DNA from: Hormoscilla sp. GM7CHS1pb
GTDB lineage: Bacteria; Cyanobacteriota; Cyanobacteriia; Cyanobacteriales; Desertifilaceae
Direction: 5' to 3'
Length of the DNA stretch: 64,000 nt
Assembly (NCBI GenBank): GCA_014323675.1
Contig: JACONN010000002.1
Coordinates: 1-64,000 of the forward strand
A program made the translations under genes and the position numbers. Below, in pieces: positions 20,062-28,934 of the stretch; the first letter of the stretch is position 1, and each line of letters begins with the position of its first letter. A model generated the notes under the pieces. The model was not told where the DNA came from. It worked only from the letters and a program-made list of their open reading frames with translations, and made no database searches.

Positions 20062-21000
20062 ATGCTTAACAATTCACCGGAAATGCCTAACAAACCAGAC
20101 CAGTTATCTCCCCCCCAGAAACTAAATATTACCCTGACTATTAGTATTATCTCAGGGGGTCTATTTTTGCAATGGCTTGCTTCTCACGTTCCTAACTGGC
20201 AAACCTCGATCGCCCTGGGGGTAATCTTTTCCTTCCTGTTTTTACCCCTGTACTCCCTGCTACACGAAGCGGAACATAATCTCTTCCATGAAAATACCCG
20301 AGTTAACGATGCTTTTGGCTTCCTATTAGCTGCCTTTTTCCCGGGTTCTTTCACATTTCTGCGTGCCTGTCACTTAGGACATCATCGGCGCAACCGCACC
20401 GATGCGGAAATGTTCGACCTGTACTACCCTAGCGATAATTTATTCGCCAAGCGAGTCTATTTTTACGGGCTGTATTTGGGTTTATTCTGGGTAACGGTGC
20501 CTGTGGCGACGTTGGTCTTACTTTTATATCCTCAACTGTTGCAAAATAAACTGTTGCAAGATGCCCCTTCAAGTGCGGCAATGATTAATGGAGTTGCACC
20601 CCGGTATCTGCAACGCATTCGCCTGGAATGTTTAGCTGCGGTACTGATTCACGTTACCATGTTTTGGATTCTCGACTTGCATTGGGGATGCTATTTGTTG
20701 CTGTACGGCCTGTACGGACTGAATTGGTCTTCTCAGCAATATATCACCCACGCGGACTCGCCCCGCCATGTCCTGAATGGGGCCCATAATTTGCAGGCAC
20801 ATCCTTTATACAGTACAGTGCTGCTGAATTTTAACTGGCATTTGGCCCATCACCAATATCCGAATGTTTCTTGGATGTATTTGCCCCGTTTTGATGACCA
20901 AACTCGCACTCGTCCGGGTTATTTGCGGGCTTTTATTCGCTTTTGGCGGGGACCTCAACCCGTAGCAGATAGCGAAACAGAAAGCCCCCAAGGGACTTGA
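20062..21000 (+). CDS. Membrane fatty acid desaturase-like protein
   Basis: A 312-residue membrane di-iron protein with three histidine boxes: HEAEH (about residue 68), HLGHHRR (about 106) and HLAHHQYP (about 260). Hydrophobic pairs surround them. The boxes place it in the FA_desaturase superfamily, which also holds carotenoid hydroxylases and ketolases. The spacing and the HxxHH third box fit a lipid desaturase or hydroxylase, but the substrate cannot be read. It is convergent with a second desaturase-like gene on the minus strand, whose restored frame overlaps its last 68 bases. This pair opens the cluster that runs to the Rieske gene at 33.1 kb. Confidence 0.78.
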   Translation: MLNNSPEMPNKPDQLSPPQKLNITLTISIISGGLFLQWLASHVPNWQTSIALGVIFSFLFLPLYSLLHEAEHNLFHENTRVNDAFGFLLAAFFPGSFTFLRACHLGHHRRNRTDAEMFDLYYPSDNLFAKRVYFYGLYLGLFWVTVPVATLVLLLYPQLLQNKLLQDAPSSAAMINGVAPRYLQRIRLECLAAVLIHVTMFWILDLHWGCYLLLYGLYGLNWSSQQYITHADSPRHVLNGAHNLQAHPLYSTVLLNFNWHLAHHQYPNVSWMYLPRFDDQTRTRPGYLRAFIRFWRGPQPVADSETESPQGT

Positions 21001-21768
21001 CTTCTAGCTGGGGGTCGATGTACGGTTTCACCAGGCGATCGTGCCCTTGGGGTAACAAACTCCAATGCAGGGTCGATCGCAGGTGATGGATGGTATGATA
21101 GCCATTGTTAAAGAAAAACAGTTACCGAGGCGACCCGTGAAGTTGCGGGAATGATTGTAGGGAGAGTCGGGGTGACAACCATCGTGCTGTAAGAGGTTAA
21201 TTCCCAACAAGCAAACTGTCCCGATCGCCCAAGGTAAGAGAACAAAAATGAGCACCTTGACTCCCCCGATCGCCAGCAGGGCGAGGATAAATATTCCCAA
21301 AGCAGTTTTTTCCAGGAAGATACTTTTTTGCTGCTGCTTGTCCAAGCGGGCTGTTGGGGAACTGCTTTCCCGGGCAGCATTAGCACTTGCTTTGATTATA
21401 TAGCGGCAGAGGCGCAGAATGCCAATGCCCTGACCGGCAAACTCCGGTCCCATCCAGTCTTTTTCATTGCCGTGATGAACGTGATGATTATAATTATGGG
21501 CGATAACAATTTCAGTGGCACTATATCCCTTAGCGAGAGTAATGGCAATATTTAATAGTAGGTTCGTCCACTGCTGTTTGCAGATTGACAAATGCATGTG
21601 GTTGTGGTTGATAACGCAGATGCAGAAGCTTTGGAGGCCGCTAACGGACACCCAAATTAAAGCTAAGATCGGGGGAATATCGTATAGCAGGGGGAAGAGT
21701 AACAGGAAATAGGCGATCGCCAGAAAAGCGAGGCTGCGCCCCTCGTGAGATGCACCCGTCAATGCCAT
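20933..21768 (-). pseudogene. Second fatty acid desaturase-like protein, frameshifted at its end
   Basis: The first 220 or so residues (from 21768) carry HNHMH, then HNYNHHVHHGNEKDW and QHDGCHPDSPYNHSRNF. The frame slips at about 21115 in a T run (TGTTTTTCTTT). The next frame supplies the last box (NNGYHTIHHLRSTLHW) and runs to a stop at 20933-20935. Adding one T to the run would restore an intact protein of about 278 residues. It is a membrane di-iron enzyme of the desaturase superfamily, different from the neighbour at 20062. It lies just downstream of the SnoaL-like gene with a 13-base gap, so it is probably part of the same minus-strand transcript. Confidence 0.75.
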
Positions 21769-21781
21769 AATTTTTATTTCT

Positions 21782-22216
21782 CTACTGCTTTAACAGTCGC
21801 CGTACCAGCGGAGTCACCAAGCGAATGATGAAGAATGCCGCTTTACCTGGTTTAATGGGGGGTTCAACTATGTCCCGGGCAAAGACTAATTTTCCGGTCA
21901 CTTCAGACAGACGATAGAAACTGACTCCCCGTCCGTTAGGAAAGGGAATGCCACCAAGTTCAACATGCCAGAGGACGCCAACTGCAAGGCGATCGCCCGT
22001 AGTAATCTCGTCAATAACAAATTGTAAATCATCGGGGACATTGTGACAAGATTCGGTAAAAAGTTGTTCGACGGCCTGTTTTCCCTGAAAAGGTCGAGGA
22101 AAATTAAGATCTTGATAGATACATTCATCATCTACGAACTGCATGGCGGCGGGAACATCCCGATGGTTAATTGCTTCATAGATAGATTTGATGACGGTAT
22201 GTGCTGATGTTGACAT
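21782..22216 (-). CDS. SnoaL/NTF2-fold protein (limonene-epoxide-hydrolase-like)
   Basis: I start the protein at ATG 22216 (MSTSAHTVIKSIYEAINHRD), giving 144 residues. The frame is open further upstream, but that leader is translated from a GC-rich repeat (PAPAPAPA). The pattern NHRDVPAAMQFVDDECIYQDLNFPRPFQGKQAVEQLF… followed by DRLAVGVLWHVELGGIPFPNGRGVSFYRL is the SnoaL/NTF2 cone fold. Members are small cyclases, hydrolases or binding proteins, often in secondary-metabolite clusters. It sits between the CRTAC1 part and the second desaturase on the same strand. Confidence 0.75.
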   Translation of the reverse strand: MSTSAHTVIKSIYEAINHRDVPAAMQFVDDECIYQDLNFPRPFQGKQAVEQLFTESCHNVPDDLQFVIDEITTGDRLAVGVLWHVELGGIPFPNGRGVSFYRLSEVTGKLVFARDIVEPPIKPGKAAFFIIRLVTPLVRRLLKQ

Positions 22217-22239
22217 AATGATTGTTAGGGGACGTAGGG

Positions 22240-22285
22240 CGGGGGCGGGGGCGGGGGCGGGGGCGGGCGTCTCGCCTGCCCGGGA
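22240..22285. repeat. GGGGGC tandem repeat and GGGCGGGCGTCTCGCCTGCCC palindrome
   Basis: Five G5C-like units directly precede a palindrome GGGCGGGCGTCTCGCCTGCCC in the leader of the SnoaL-like gene. The palindrome belongs to the GGCGTCTCGCC family that is also found inside the GH3 gene (30031-30049). Confidence 0.7.
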
Positions 22286-22387
22286 CGTAACCAAGAGATG
22301 TTATTGCTGCTATTGCATGTTGGCTTTCCTAAGGTCAACCCAACCTACGAAATAATCCGATCGCGATCGCCATTACGATCTATCGGG

Positions 22388-24485
22388 CTACTGTTCTATT
22401 GTATAATAGCGATCGGGCGTCAGGTACTTAACTTCGGGGGTAGAATTACCGCACCAATATATCTGTACTTGTACCTTTTGGGTTTGACGATCCAATCCAA
22501 ATAATAAACGCCGATCGCCCTGGGCGGAAAAGCCATTTGATTCTTGGACTTCTCGCCACTGACGCCCCGCTGACGAGTCAACAATTACTTTAGTCCCGAT
22601 CGCATCGCGATTGCAAGTGGTACCATTGCCGATCGAATCCAAACCCAACCAGGATTTAGCCATGCTATCATTCCTGTAGATCGAGACGGGGGCGAATTGA
22701 TGGGTGACCAAAGCATCCAAATCTCCATCATTATCCAGATCCGCTAAAGCAATACCCCGCGAATTTCCCCGTTCCATCCAACCCACCTCTGTCGCTACAT
22801 CGATAAATTTATCGCCCTGATTTAGATAAACGCGATTTGCTTCATAGGGGAAGATGCAGCGTCCCCGCAAGTCTGCCCACCTGTCAGCATAGCCCGTGAA
22901 TATCGGGACTTGTCAAGGCAATTTGGGCATTCCAGTACCAATAGTCGGGACATTGCTGCTGTCCGGTTGACTGAGTGAATTGGGGCGCGGGCAATATGGC
23001 CCCAGGTTTCCAGTTATCGGCATTTTCTCTGGGGCGATCGTAACTATCATCCACCATGCCATTTGCTTGCAGGATATCAAGTAACCCAGAACGGTCTAAA
23101 TCTCCCATTGCTGCGCCCCAACCGAAGCGATTTTCATTGAGGGCGTTCCATTTCACCGCCCGGTCTTGAAAAACTTTTGCCCCCGCTGCATCAACATTGC
23201 CATCATTCATCCAGAGTAAACTTCCTTCCGCTTGCAGCTTTTCGTGGACGTTAGAGACATAAATATCTAACTGTCCGTTATTATCCAGATCTCCCAGGGA
23301 AGCATTCATCCCCTTGTAAGTATCGTGACTCACTTCTCCCACTAAATTACCCCGTACTTCCAGAAACTTCTCGCCCCCTTGGTTGAGATAGAGGTTATCG
23401 GGACCGAAATCATTTGCTAGATATAAATCTGTCAAGTTATCTCCATTTAAATCTCCCGTCCCGATATCTAAGGTCCAGCGATTTCCTGCAAAACCCCACT
23501 CCCCTACATCTTGCTTGACAAATCCCTGGCCTCCATTCAGATAAAATAAATTTTCGCCACCGTTATTGGCATTATGCCAACTGCGATGCATGAAGTCAAA
23601 CATCCGCCTGTCCCCGGGATATTCCGGTTGCGGCAGGTGAAATATGTTAAACTTGGTTGCTTCTTCGTAATCACTTAAGAAGGGATTCATGGCATTGCCC
23701 ACCATTAAGTCTAGCTTCCCGTCCCGATTCGCGTCCAGGGCATTAGCTGTCAGACTGATGGTATATTCATCAATTCCTGCTGCTTGGGATATATCGACAA
23801 ATTCTATCTTGCCCTCTTCTATCCAGCGATTTTCTAGTAACCGGGTTTTGCCATATCCTACCATTAATAGTAAATCTGAGTCCCCGTCATTATCCCGATC
23901 GAACCACAGGGCCCCCGAGGGCAGTCCCTCTGTCTCGGGATGGGCAACTAATGATGCTAATGCTGGCAGGGGAATCCTTTCAAATTGGAAATTGCCTTTG
24001 TTCCGGTACAGCGATGCCCGATCGCCCTCTGCTTTCAGGGGATAGGTCAAGAAAATATCCTGCCATCCATCATTATCCACATCCGCAACGGCCACAGCGT
24101 CTCCCACGGACAGCAACCATTTCCCGACATGCTGTATCCGCCGATCCACTTGTTGGAGAATATCACTCGGTCTCGTCGTTATTCCCGCATCCTCGGCGCT
24201 AATTTCCACAAAGGTAAAATCCGGATTTACCACTGTTTTTGCCGCCACAAACTCTTGATATCCCCAAACGCTACTCAGGCCGATCGCCCCAATAACCACC
24301 CATCTATATGTTACCCGCCAATCCGTCCCGATATCAAGCTTGCGGGCGGCGATCGCCTGTTTTACTTCCCCAGTCCAATGCCAGGCCCAGCGACCGGCAA
24401 AATAAATGAATCCGGCATAAAAGAAGGTTGACACGGTCTCGTATTTGTGCAATAATAAATCTACCACCACAATGATGAAGGACAT
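22388..24485 (-). pseudogene. CRTAC1-type FG-GAP / ASPIC-UnbV domain, continuing from an RnfD-like domain
   Basis: Two frames (22884-24485 and 22388-22870) meet near 22870-22884 and form about 695 residues. The first part holds the final membrane helices of the RnfD-like domain (SFIIVVVDLLLHKYETVSTFFYAGFIYF) and one more anchor (WVVIGAIGLSSVWGY). After that comes a periplasmic/extracellular beta-propeller with at least seven FG-GAP calcium-binding motifs (DVDNDGWQD, DRDNDGDSD, DANRDGKLD, DLNGDNLTD, DLDNNGQLD, DLDRSGLLD, DLDNDGDLD) and a C-terminal ASPIC/UnbV-like segment (GTKVIVDSSAGRQWREVQESNGFSAQGDRRLLFGL). Its upstream end overlaps the RnfD-like ORF, and no start codon with a ribosome site separates them, so the two read as one fused gene interrupted by a one-base shift. 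Confidence 0.78.
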
Positions 24486-25195
24486 CCAAACTTGTCCCTT
24501 AACAGTGGGGGAGAAGTGGCGGGGTCCGTAAGCATGAAAAAGGTAAACAGATAAAAGGCGGGGGAGGTGAGGGTTCCCAGGACGGTGGTTTCCGGCGGCA
24601 CGATATGATACATTAAGTAGGCGCGAATGCCCAACTGAATGGCATAAAATCCCAAAAAGGAAAGGATCAAAGCAGTACGCTTAATCTTGAAGGCAAATAG
24701 CAGTAAGGCGGTAGTGACAATAAAGGCGACCATGGCCAGAGAACCGCCCCATTGATAAGCTGGAGAAGCGGCGATCGCCCCCTGGGCCCACAGCAAACTC
24801 ATCACTATCCCAAATAAAGCGGGATTGAAAACGTGACGTTTTTGGTAAGTGATGAGATATTTAGAGGCGATCGCGAAGAAAACGGGCACGACAGGCAACC
24901 ACAATCCGTGGGCAAAATTGGTGAGAATACTCAGGGAACAACCGGTGATAGCGGCACTCAGGGGAAACAGCAAAGTTTGACCCCGAAATAGCCAATGAAA
25001 TAGCATATCTAAGGCACAAGCGGAACTGACAATCAGCAAAATTTGTGCGGGAGAACGATTAAATCCCAACACCGTGATGCCCAAGGTGAGATAAACTGCT
25101 AAAATAGCTAAAACTGCCAATCGCGGATCCCCCCAACTGGGTCGGCGTTCCCAGTTGGGGAAAACGGGAGATAAATTGAAGTTCGATGTTGTCAT
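24461..25195 (-). pseudogene. RnfD/NqrB-like membrane domain (N-terminal part of the fused gene)
   Basis: About 240 residues with six or more membrane helices. It has the NQR2/RnfD/RnfE layout: SLSILTNFAHGLWLPVVPVFFAIASKYLI, then HVFNPALFGIV (the FNPA motif) and FFMLTDPATSPP (the TDPVTSP-like motif). The covalent FMN site of RnfD/NqrB is a threonine in S(T)GAT just before that block. Here the matching residues are LTSPAF, so the flavinylated threonine appears absent. The frame shifts in CTCCCCCA (about 24505-24510); in the right frame it continues PTVKGQVWMSFIIVVV into the CRTAC1 part. It starts with a 4-base overlap after the GNAT gene. Electron transfer is doubtful; a transport or scaffold role is equally possible. 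Confidence 0.75.
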
Positions 25196-26298
25196 ACTGC
25201 TGCCATTTCTATATAGGGTACTCGTTCGTCCAGTCCTGCAAAGGTAAATTCCCCATCGGGATAATAGACCGCATATAAATGTCCGGCGGCTTCAATGCGA
25301 CGGTATTCTTTCAAGATTGTAGCAAGAGGATCCCGTTCGTGCAACCCCGCGATAAAATAATTGCTCTTTCCCGCCAGGCGATCGCGATAAAGTTGCCGCA
25401 GTAAGGCCCGGAAAATCTCGGGGTCGTTGCGGGAGATCGCCACAAAGGCCAAATAAAAATAGGGCACCACCTCCCCAGGGGCGGGCAAAGGTTTCAGGGG
25501 CGTTAATCTTGCTAACAGATTGTAGAAAGGACGGGCGATCGCCAAGGAGGGACTGTAACCTTCGATATAGGTTTGGCGAAACTGGCCCTGATGCCAAGCG
25601 GCGATCGTCCCTACCAGTTTATTGTCGCGAATGGCCAGATAAAAATCTTCTGCTTGCAACCCCAGCAACCTGGGACTGTAAAAATCTTCGAGGCGATAGC
25701 AAGGGGCAAATTGCTTTTGGGACTGCCACCTTTGTACGAAACTTAATATTTCTGGCAACTGTGGGGGTTTTCCTCGGGCAAATTCTACCCCAGTCAATTT
25801 AATTTCTGATAAGGGAAAATCCAAATGAATGGCAGGAGTAAGCATCAACCCCAGATCCCGATAAACGGGCAAACCCGCCCTGGCCCCCAGAAGATTTTCC
25901 TTGGCAGTACTATTCCCCTGGAGAATTACAGAATAATAGAGAGGGACGGGGTCCGCCTCATGTAATTGCCGCAAAAACCGATAACCCCGCCCTAACAGCG
26001 TCCCCTGACGATATTCTGGATGACAGCGTAAATCGGCCAAATATCCCAACCTTTGGGGTTTGCCATTAATAAAAGCAGTCTCGATCGATCGACTGCCCAA
26101 ACCCACTATCCGTCCGGTGTCCCGTTCCGTACATTTAATTACTTGAAAAGATTCCCCTTGGACTTGGCAACTGGCAAAATAATTCGGTTCTCGACGGAAA
26201 CTGACCGAAATATCACCTGCCATGGAATCTTCGGCCATGCGTTGGCGCAGTTGGGCGTCATCTGCTGGACTCGCCAGGGCGAACTCAAATTTACTCAT
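25192..26298 (-). CDS. GNAT-family N-acyltransferase-like protein
   Basis: A 368-residue protein with an N-terminal GNAT domain: SFRREPNYFASCQVQGESFQVIKCTERDTGRIVGLGSRS, then LGYLADLRCHPEYRQGTLLGRGYRFL, which resembles motif A (acetyl- or acyl-CoA pyrophosphate loop, RxGxG-like). A second GNAT-like half follows (DFYLAIRDNKLVGTIAAWHQ…). The substrate is unknown. The stop overlaps the start of the RnfD-like gene (ATGA-type), so the genes are translationally coupled, and this is the first gene of that block. Intact. Confidence 0.75.
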   Translation of the reverse strand: MSKFEFALASPADDAQLRQRMAEDSMAGDISVSFRREPNYFASCQVQGESFQVIKCTERDTGRIVGLGSRSIETAFINGKPQRLGYLADLRCHPEYRQGTLLGRGYRFLRQLHEADPVPLYYSVILQGNSTAKENLLGARAGLPVYRDLGLMLTPAIHLDFPLSEIKLTGVEFARGKPPQLPEILSFVQRWQSQKQFAPCYRLEDFYSPRLLGLQAEDFYLAIRDNKLVGTIAAWHQGQFRQTYIEGYSPSLAIARPFYNLLARLTPLKPLPAPGEVVPYFYLAFVAISRNDPEIFRALLRQLYRDRLAGKSNYFIAGLHERDPLATILKEYRRIEAAGHLYAVYYPDGEFTFAGLDERVPYIEMAAV

Positions 26299-27055
26299 GT
26301 TTCCTGTAAGTTACCCCGCCGTGGGTTAAAACCCACGGCTAATAGCTTAAGTGGGTTAAAACCCACTGGAAGCATTTTTTATATAGATAAGGATTTATCC
26401 TCGTTCCCTGGCTCCGCCTGGGAACGATTTCTAGAGGCTCTGCCTCTATGGTGCATTTTTGTGAGTTAAAAACGGACTAATAAATAATGTTTGAAGTGAT
26501 TGTATTATTGTTGTGAAAAACTGGTATAATTTCATCTTCATAGATCCGTGCATTGGTAGTAATTGCTACAATTATGCGCGAAAGTTTTCTCTCTTCGCTG
26601 TCAGCCCGCCGTGGGTTTTTAACCCACGGCTAATAGCTGAAGTCGGTTAAAACCGACTAATAAATAATGTTTGAGTTGCACATGATATTTAATTGTTGTT
26701 TTCACCGACGTTCGAGTTAATCTGTAGGGGTTAAAACCCTCCTGCTGGCTGATAGCTAACTGATACATTTATACCACTGTAGCACATATTGAAAATTTTC
26801 TCAAAATGATGCGGTGGGTTACTGATAAGATCCTGAACAAACTCCCGATAATCTAGTCTTTCCATAATGTAATCTCCTGTTTTTGCACGTTAAATACCAA
26901 CACTACTGCTTGTACGAAATCTTGATATGTCGGCAGGTACAGCTAGATAAAGCACTCGTTCTTGGGTATCAAATTTTATTGCCGCAATATAGGATCGCAA
27001 AAGCGGCGAACTGGCAAACGCTGGCATCCGACATTTGCATTTTTCCTTTGACCTT
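26299..27055. repeat. Repeat-rich intergenic region
   Basis: No gene is supported. Copies of the CCGTGGGTTAAAACCCACGG / GTGGGTTAAAACCCAC palindromes lie at about 26310-26370. A CGTTCCCTGGCTCCGCCTGGGAACG palindrome is at 26402-26426. A composite repeat (complement of TGACAGCGAAG, then CCGCCGTGGGTTTTTAACCCACGGC, then GTCGGTTAAAACCGAC) is at 26592-26657. The remainder to 27055 has scattered stops. Confidence 0.65.
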
Positions 27056-27480
27056 TTACTCCCTCAACCGGCCCTGCCAGATCTTGATAGTATCGTCAGA
27101 ACTGCCACTGACTAAGGTCTTGCCATCGGGCGCGATCGCCACAGACCTGACCCAGTCTGAATGTCCGGTGAGGGTAGCGAGTTCTCTGTTGGTCTCTAAA
27201 CTCCAGATCTTGATAGTATTGTCATAACTGCCACTGACTAAGGTCTTGCCATCGGGCGCGATCGCCACGGAATAGACTCTATCTGAATGTCCGGTGAGGG
27301 TAGCGAGTTCTCTGTTGGTCTCCAAACTCCAGATCTTGATAGTATTGTCAAAACTGCCACTGACTAAGGTCTTGCCATCGGGCGCGATCGCCACGGACGA
27401 GACCGGATTTGAATGTCCAGTGAGGGTTTTGACAAGTATCGCCTTTTCCAGTCAACCCGTGGGGCGGTCCGATCGGGTGG
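27056..27480 (-). pseudogene. WD40-repeat C terminus of a broken gene
   Basis: Three nearly identical WD40 repeats are seen (AIAPDGKTLVSGSxDNTIKIWSLETNRELATLTGHSD), with a 126-base DNA period. The reading frame enters from a proline-rich segment (27490-27690) through a frame break and ends with IWQGRLRE. Upstream on the same strand, after the proline-rich part, comes a membrane segment (AGIISPIVAVLTFLEI, about 27700-27770). A membrane helix, a proline-rich linker and then WD40 repeats match the C-terminal half of cyanobacterial Ser/Thr kinase-WD40 proteins, but no kinase domain is visible in the window, so that origin is inferred. A group II intron lies directly upstream. Confidence 0.65.
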
Positions 27481-27499
27481 TCGAGTGGGAGTAGAATCT

Positions 27500-27690
27500 T
27501 GAGTTGGTCGTTCTGGTGTCTCACTCTTGGTTGGGAGGGAGTTTGTTCGGTAAGGTCTCACTCTTGGGTTGGGAGGGAGTTTGTTCGGGACTTGAAGTAA
27601 GGTCTCACTCTTGGGTGGGAGGGAGTTTGTTCGGTAAGGTCTCACTCTTGGGTTGGGAGGGAGTTTGTTCGGGACTTGGCAGGGTTGTCT
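27500..27690. repeat. Tandem repeat in the proline-rich linker
   Basis: Four copies of a unit containing CTCACTCTTGGGTTGGGAGGGAGTTTGTTCGG, in an alternating arrangement: short units, and units extended by GACTTGAAGTAAGGT or GACTTGGCAGGG. Read on the minus strand they encode repeats like PNKLPPTQE, a low-complexity linker between the membrane segment and the WD40 domain. The units are nearly identical, which suggests recent expansion. Confidence 0.75.
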
Positions 27691-27763
27691 TCTGTTGAGT
27701 CTGAAAAGGTTTAATTTCCAGGAACGTCAATACCGCCACAATCGGACTAATGATGCCTGCGGG

Positions 27764-28605
27764 TAGGGGTCGAACTGGGAATCGCTTCCCAATCCTCCCG
27801 TTCGGACCGTGCTTGCGACTTTCACCGCACACGGCTACTGGTTGGTAAGTCCTTGTCATGGATAGCACTATCAGAGTTACCTCCTACTGGCCTTGTCTTG
27901 TGAGATTTGGCCCCAATGGTTGTCAGTAGACTGTTTTTAATGCCTTAGCTCCGGAAGGTTCGCAGAGGATATACCCGATAAAACCTTGAACCTGCTCTTT
28001 ACTAACTTTTAGCCGTAAAATTTGGTTGGCCTCCGAGTTTTTACCCGGCTAAGGTCTTCTAGTCCATAAATCCGACTTTTGGGATTTCTCCCTAGTAACT
28101 GGAAAAATGGGGTTAATTTCTCCCTTGACTTCTTACCATATCCGTCCTACGTCAGCTCTGGTTACCCAGTATCGCCTACATTACTATAGGCGTTATCCCA
28201 AGCATTACCCTGGGCATTGGCTTCTTAGGACATCCCTCCCCCGACGGCTTGCGTTTATCATCTAACTGGTCCCGAGGGGACAGCACATCGGAGGTTACTT
28301 CGTTCCTTGGTATCATTTCATGATGCTTTTAGACCCTTACTCTCCCCCGGAGTTCTGTGGACGCATTGTTAACCAGATAAAACGGTCAACACTAACTACC
28401 ATTTCCCTTTTGGGCCAGCGTATTAGCCTTATTCCGCTGGTCTAGTATAACGAGGTTTAAGCGTAAGTTCGTTTTCTCTAGTCATGAGCATCTTTCCTAG
28501 CGGCATAACCGGCTTAGGCTGCCAGTTGTCCTACATTTAAGTCCTTGCTCTGCACCCCGGTGATGTCACTCCGAAGCACTAAGGACCGGTGTCACTCTCG
28601 CGCCA
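27764..28605 (-). ncRNA. ORF-less group II intron (chloroplast-like type)
   Basis: On the minus strand a 34-base domain V is readable at 27803-27836: AGCCGTGTGCGGTGAAAGTC followed by GCAAGCACGGTCCG. The two arms pair around GTGAAAGTC, as in chloroplast-like bacterial group II introns. It is followed by a domain VI-like hairpin (TTGGGAAGCGATTCCCAG) and TTCGACCCCTAC, a typical 3' end. Upstream sequence such as CCGCTAGGAAAGAT and GAGAAAACGAAC fits domain I. The 5' end is uncertain (about 28600, near GAGAGTGACACCGGTCC). No reverse transcriptase ORF is present, so it would need a protein supplied in trans. It lies just upstream of the membrane segment of the broken WD40 gene. Confidence 0.7.
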
Positions 28606-28872
28606 GAGAGGAGAGGAATTGAACCTCCATGAGTACCAAAGTTGTCCGGCTAATGGAACCAGACCTGACTGTTCACCGCTTACCCCGATTTAGTCGGTAT
28701 TGCTGGTTTAGGTCAGAACGAATCGCACATTATCGTGACTATTATCGCAGACCGATGAAGGAAAGTCCAAATATCGTTATTGTTTTGAGACATGACTAGC
28801 TAGTACCGGGGAGTGGGGAGTTGTTGGGGATTTGTTATCTATCAATGCTATCATCCCCAGAAATAGCAGTTT

Positions 28873-28934
28873 TCAGTAATTTAGCCCTTTGGGATTTGCA
28901 ATATCTGTAATCATGCGATCGGCTTCATTTTTTA
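28873..28934 (-). pseudogene. Displaced remnant of the GH3-type gene
   Basis: Removing the IS1-type element and one 8-base target copy rejoins the GH3 frame as …LLSEIKN-EADRMITDIANPKGLNY, then a stop at 28873-28875. Roughly 18 further codons of the gene therefore survive on the far side of the insertion. The total would still be only about 250 residues against some 500-550 for the family, so a separate deletion had already removed, or later removed, the C-terminal half. Confidence 0.6.

Noticed and set aside
22217..22294. N-terminal PAPAPA extension of the SnoaL-like protein
   Set aside because: It is a translation of the GGGGGC tandem repeat; the ATG at 22216 gives the normal family start.
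27500..27690. CRISPR-like array from tandem repeats
   Set aside because: Units are contiguous coding repeats of a proline-rich linker, with no spacers of constant length.
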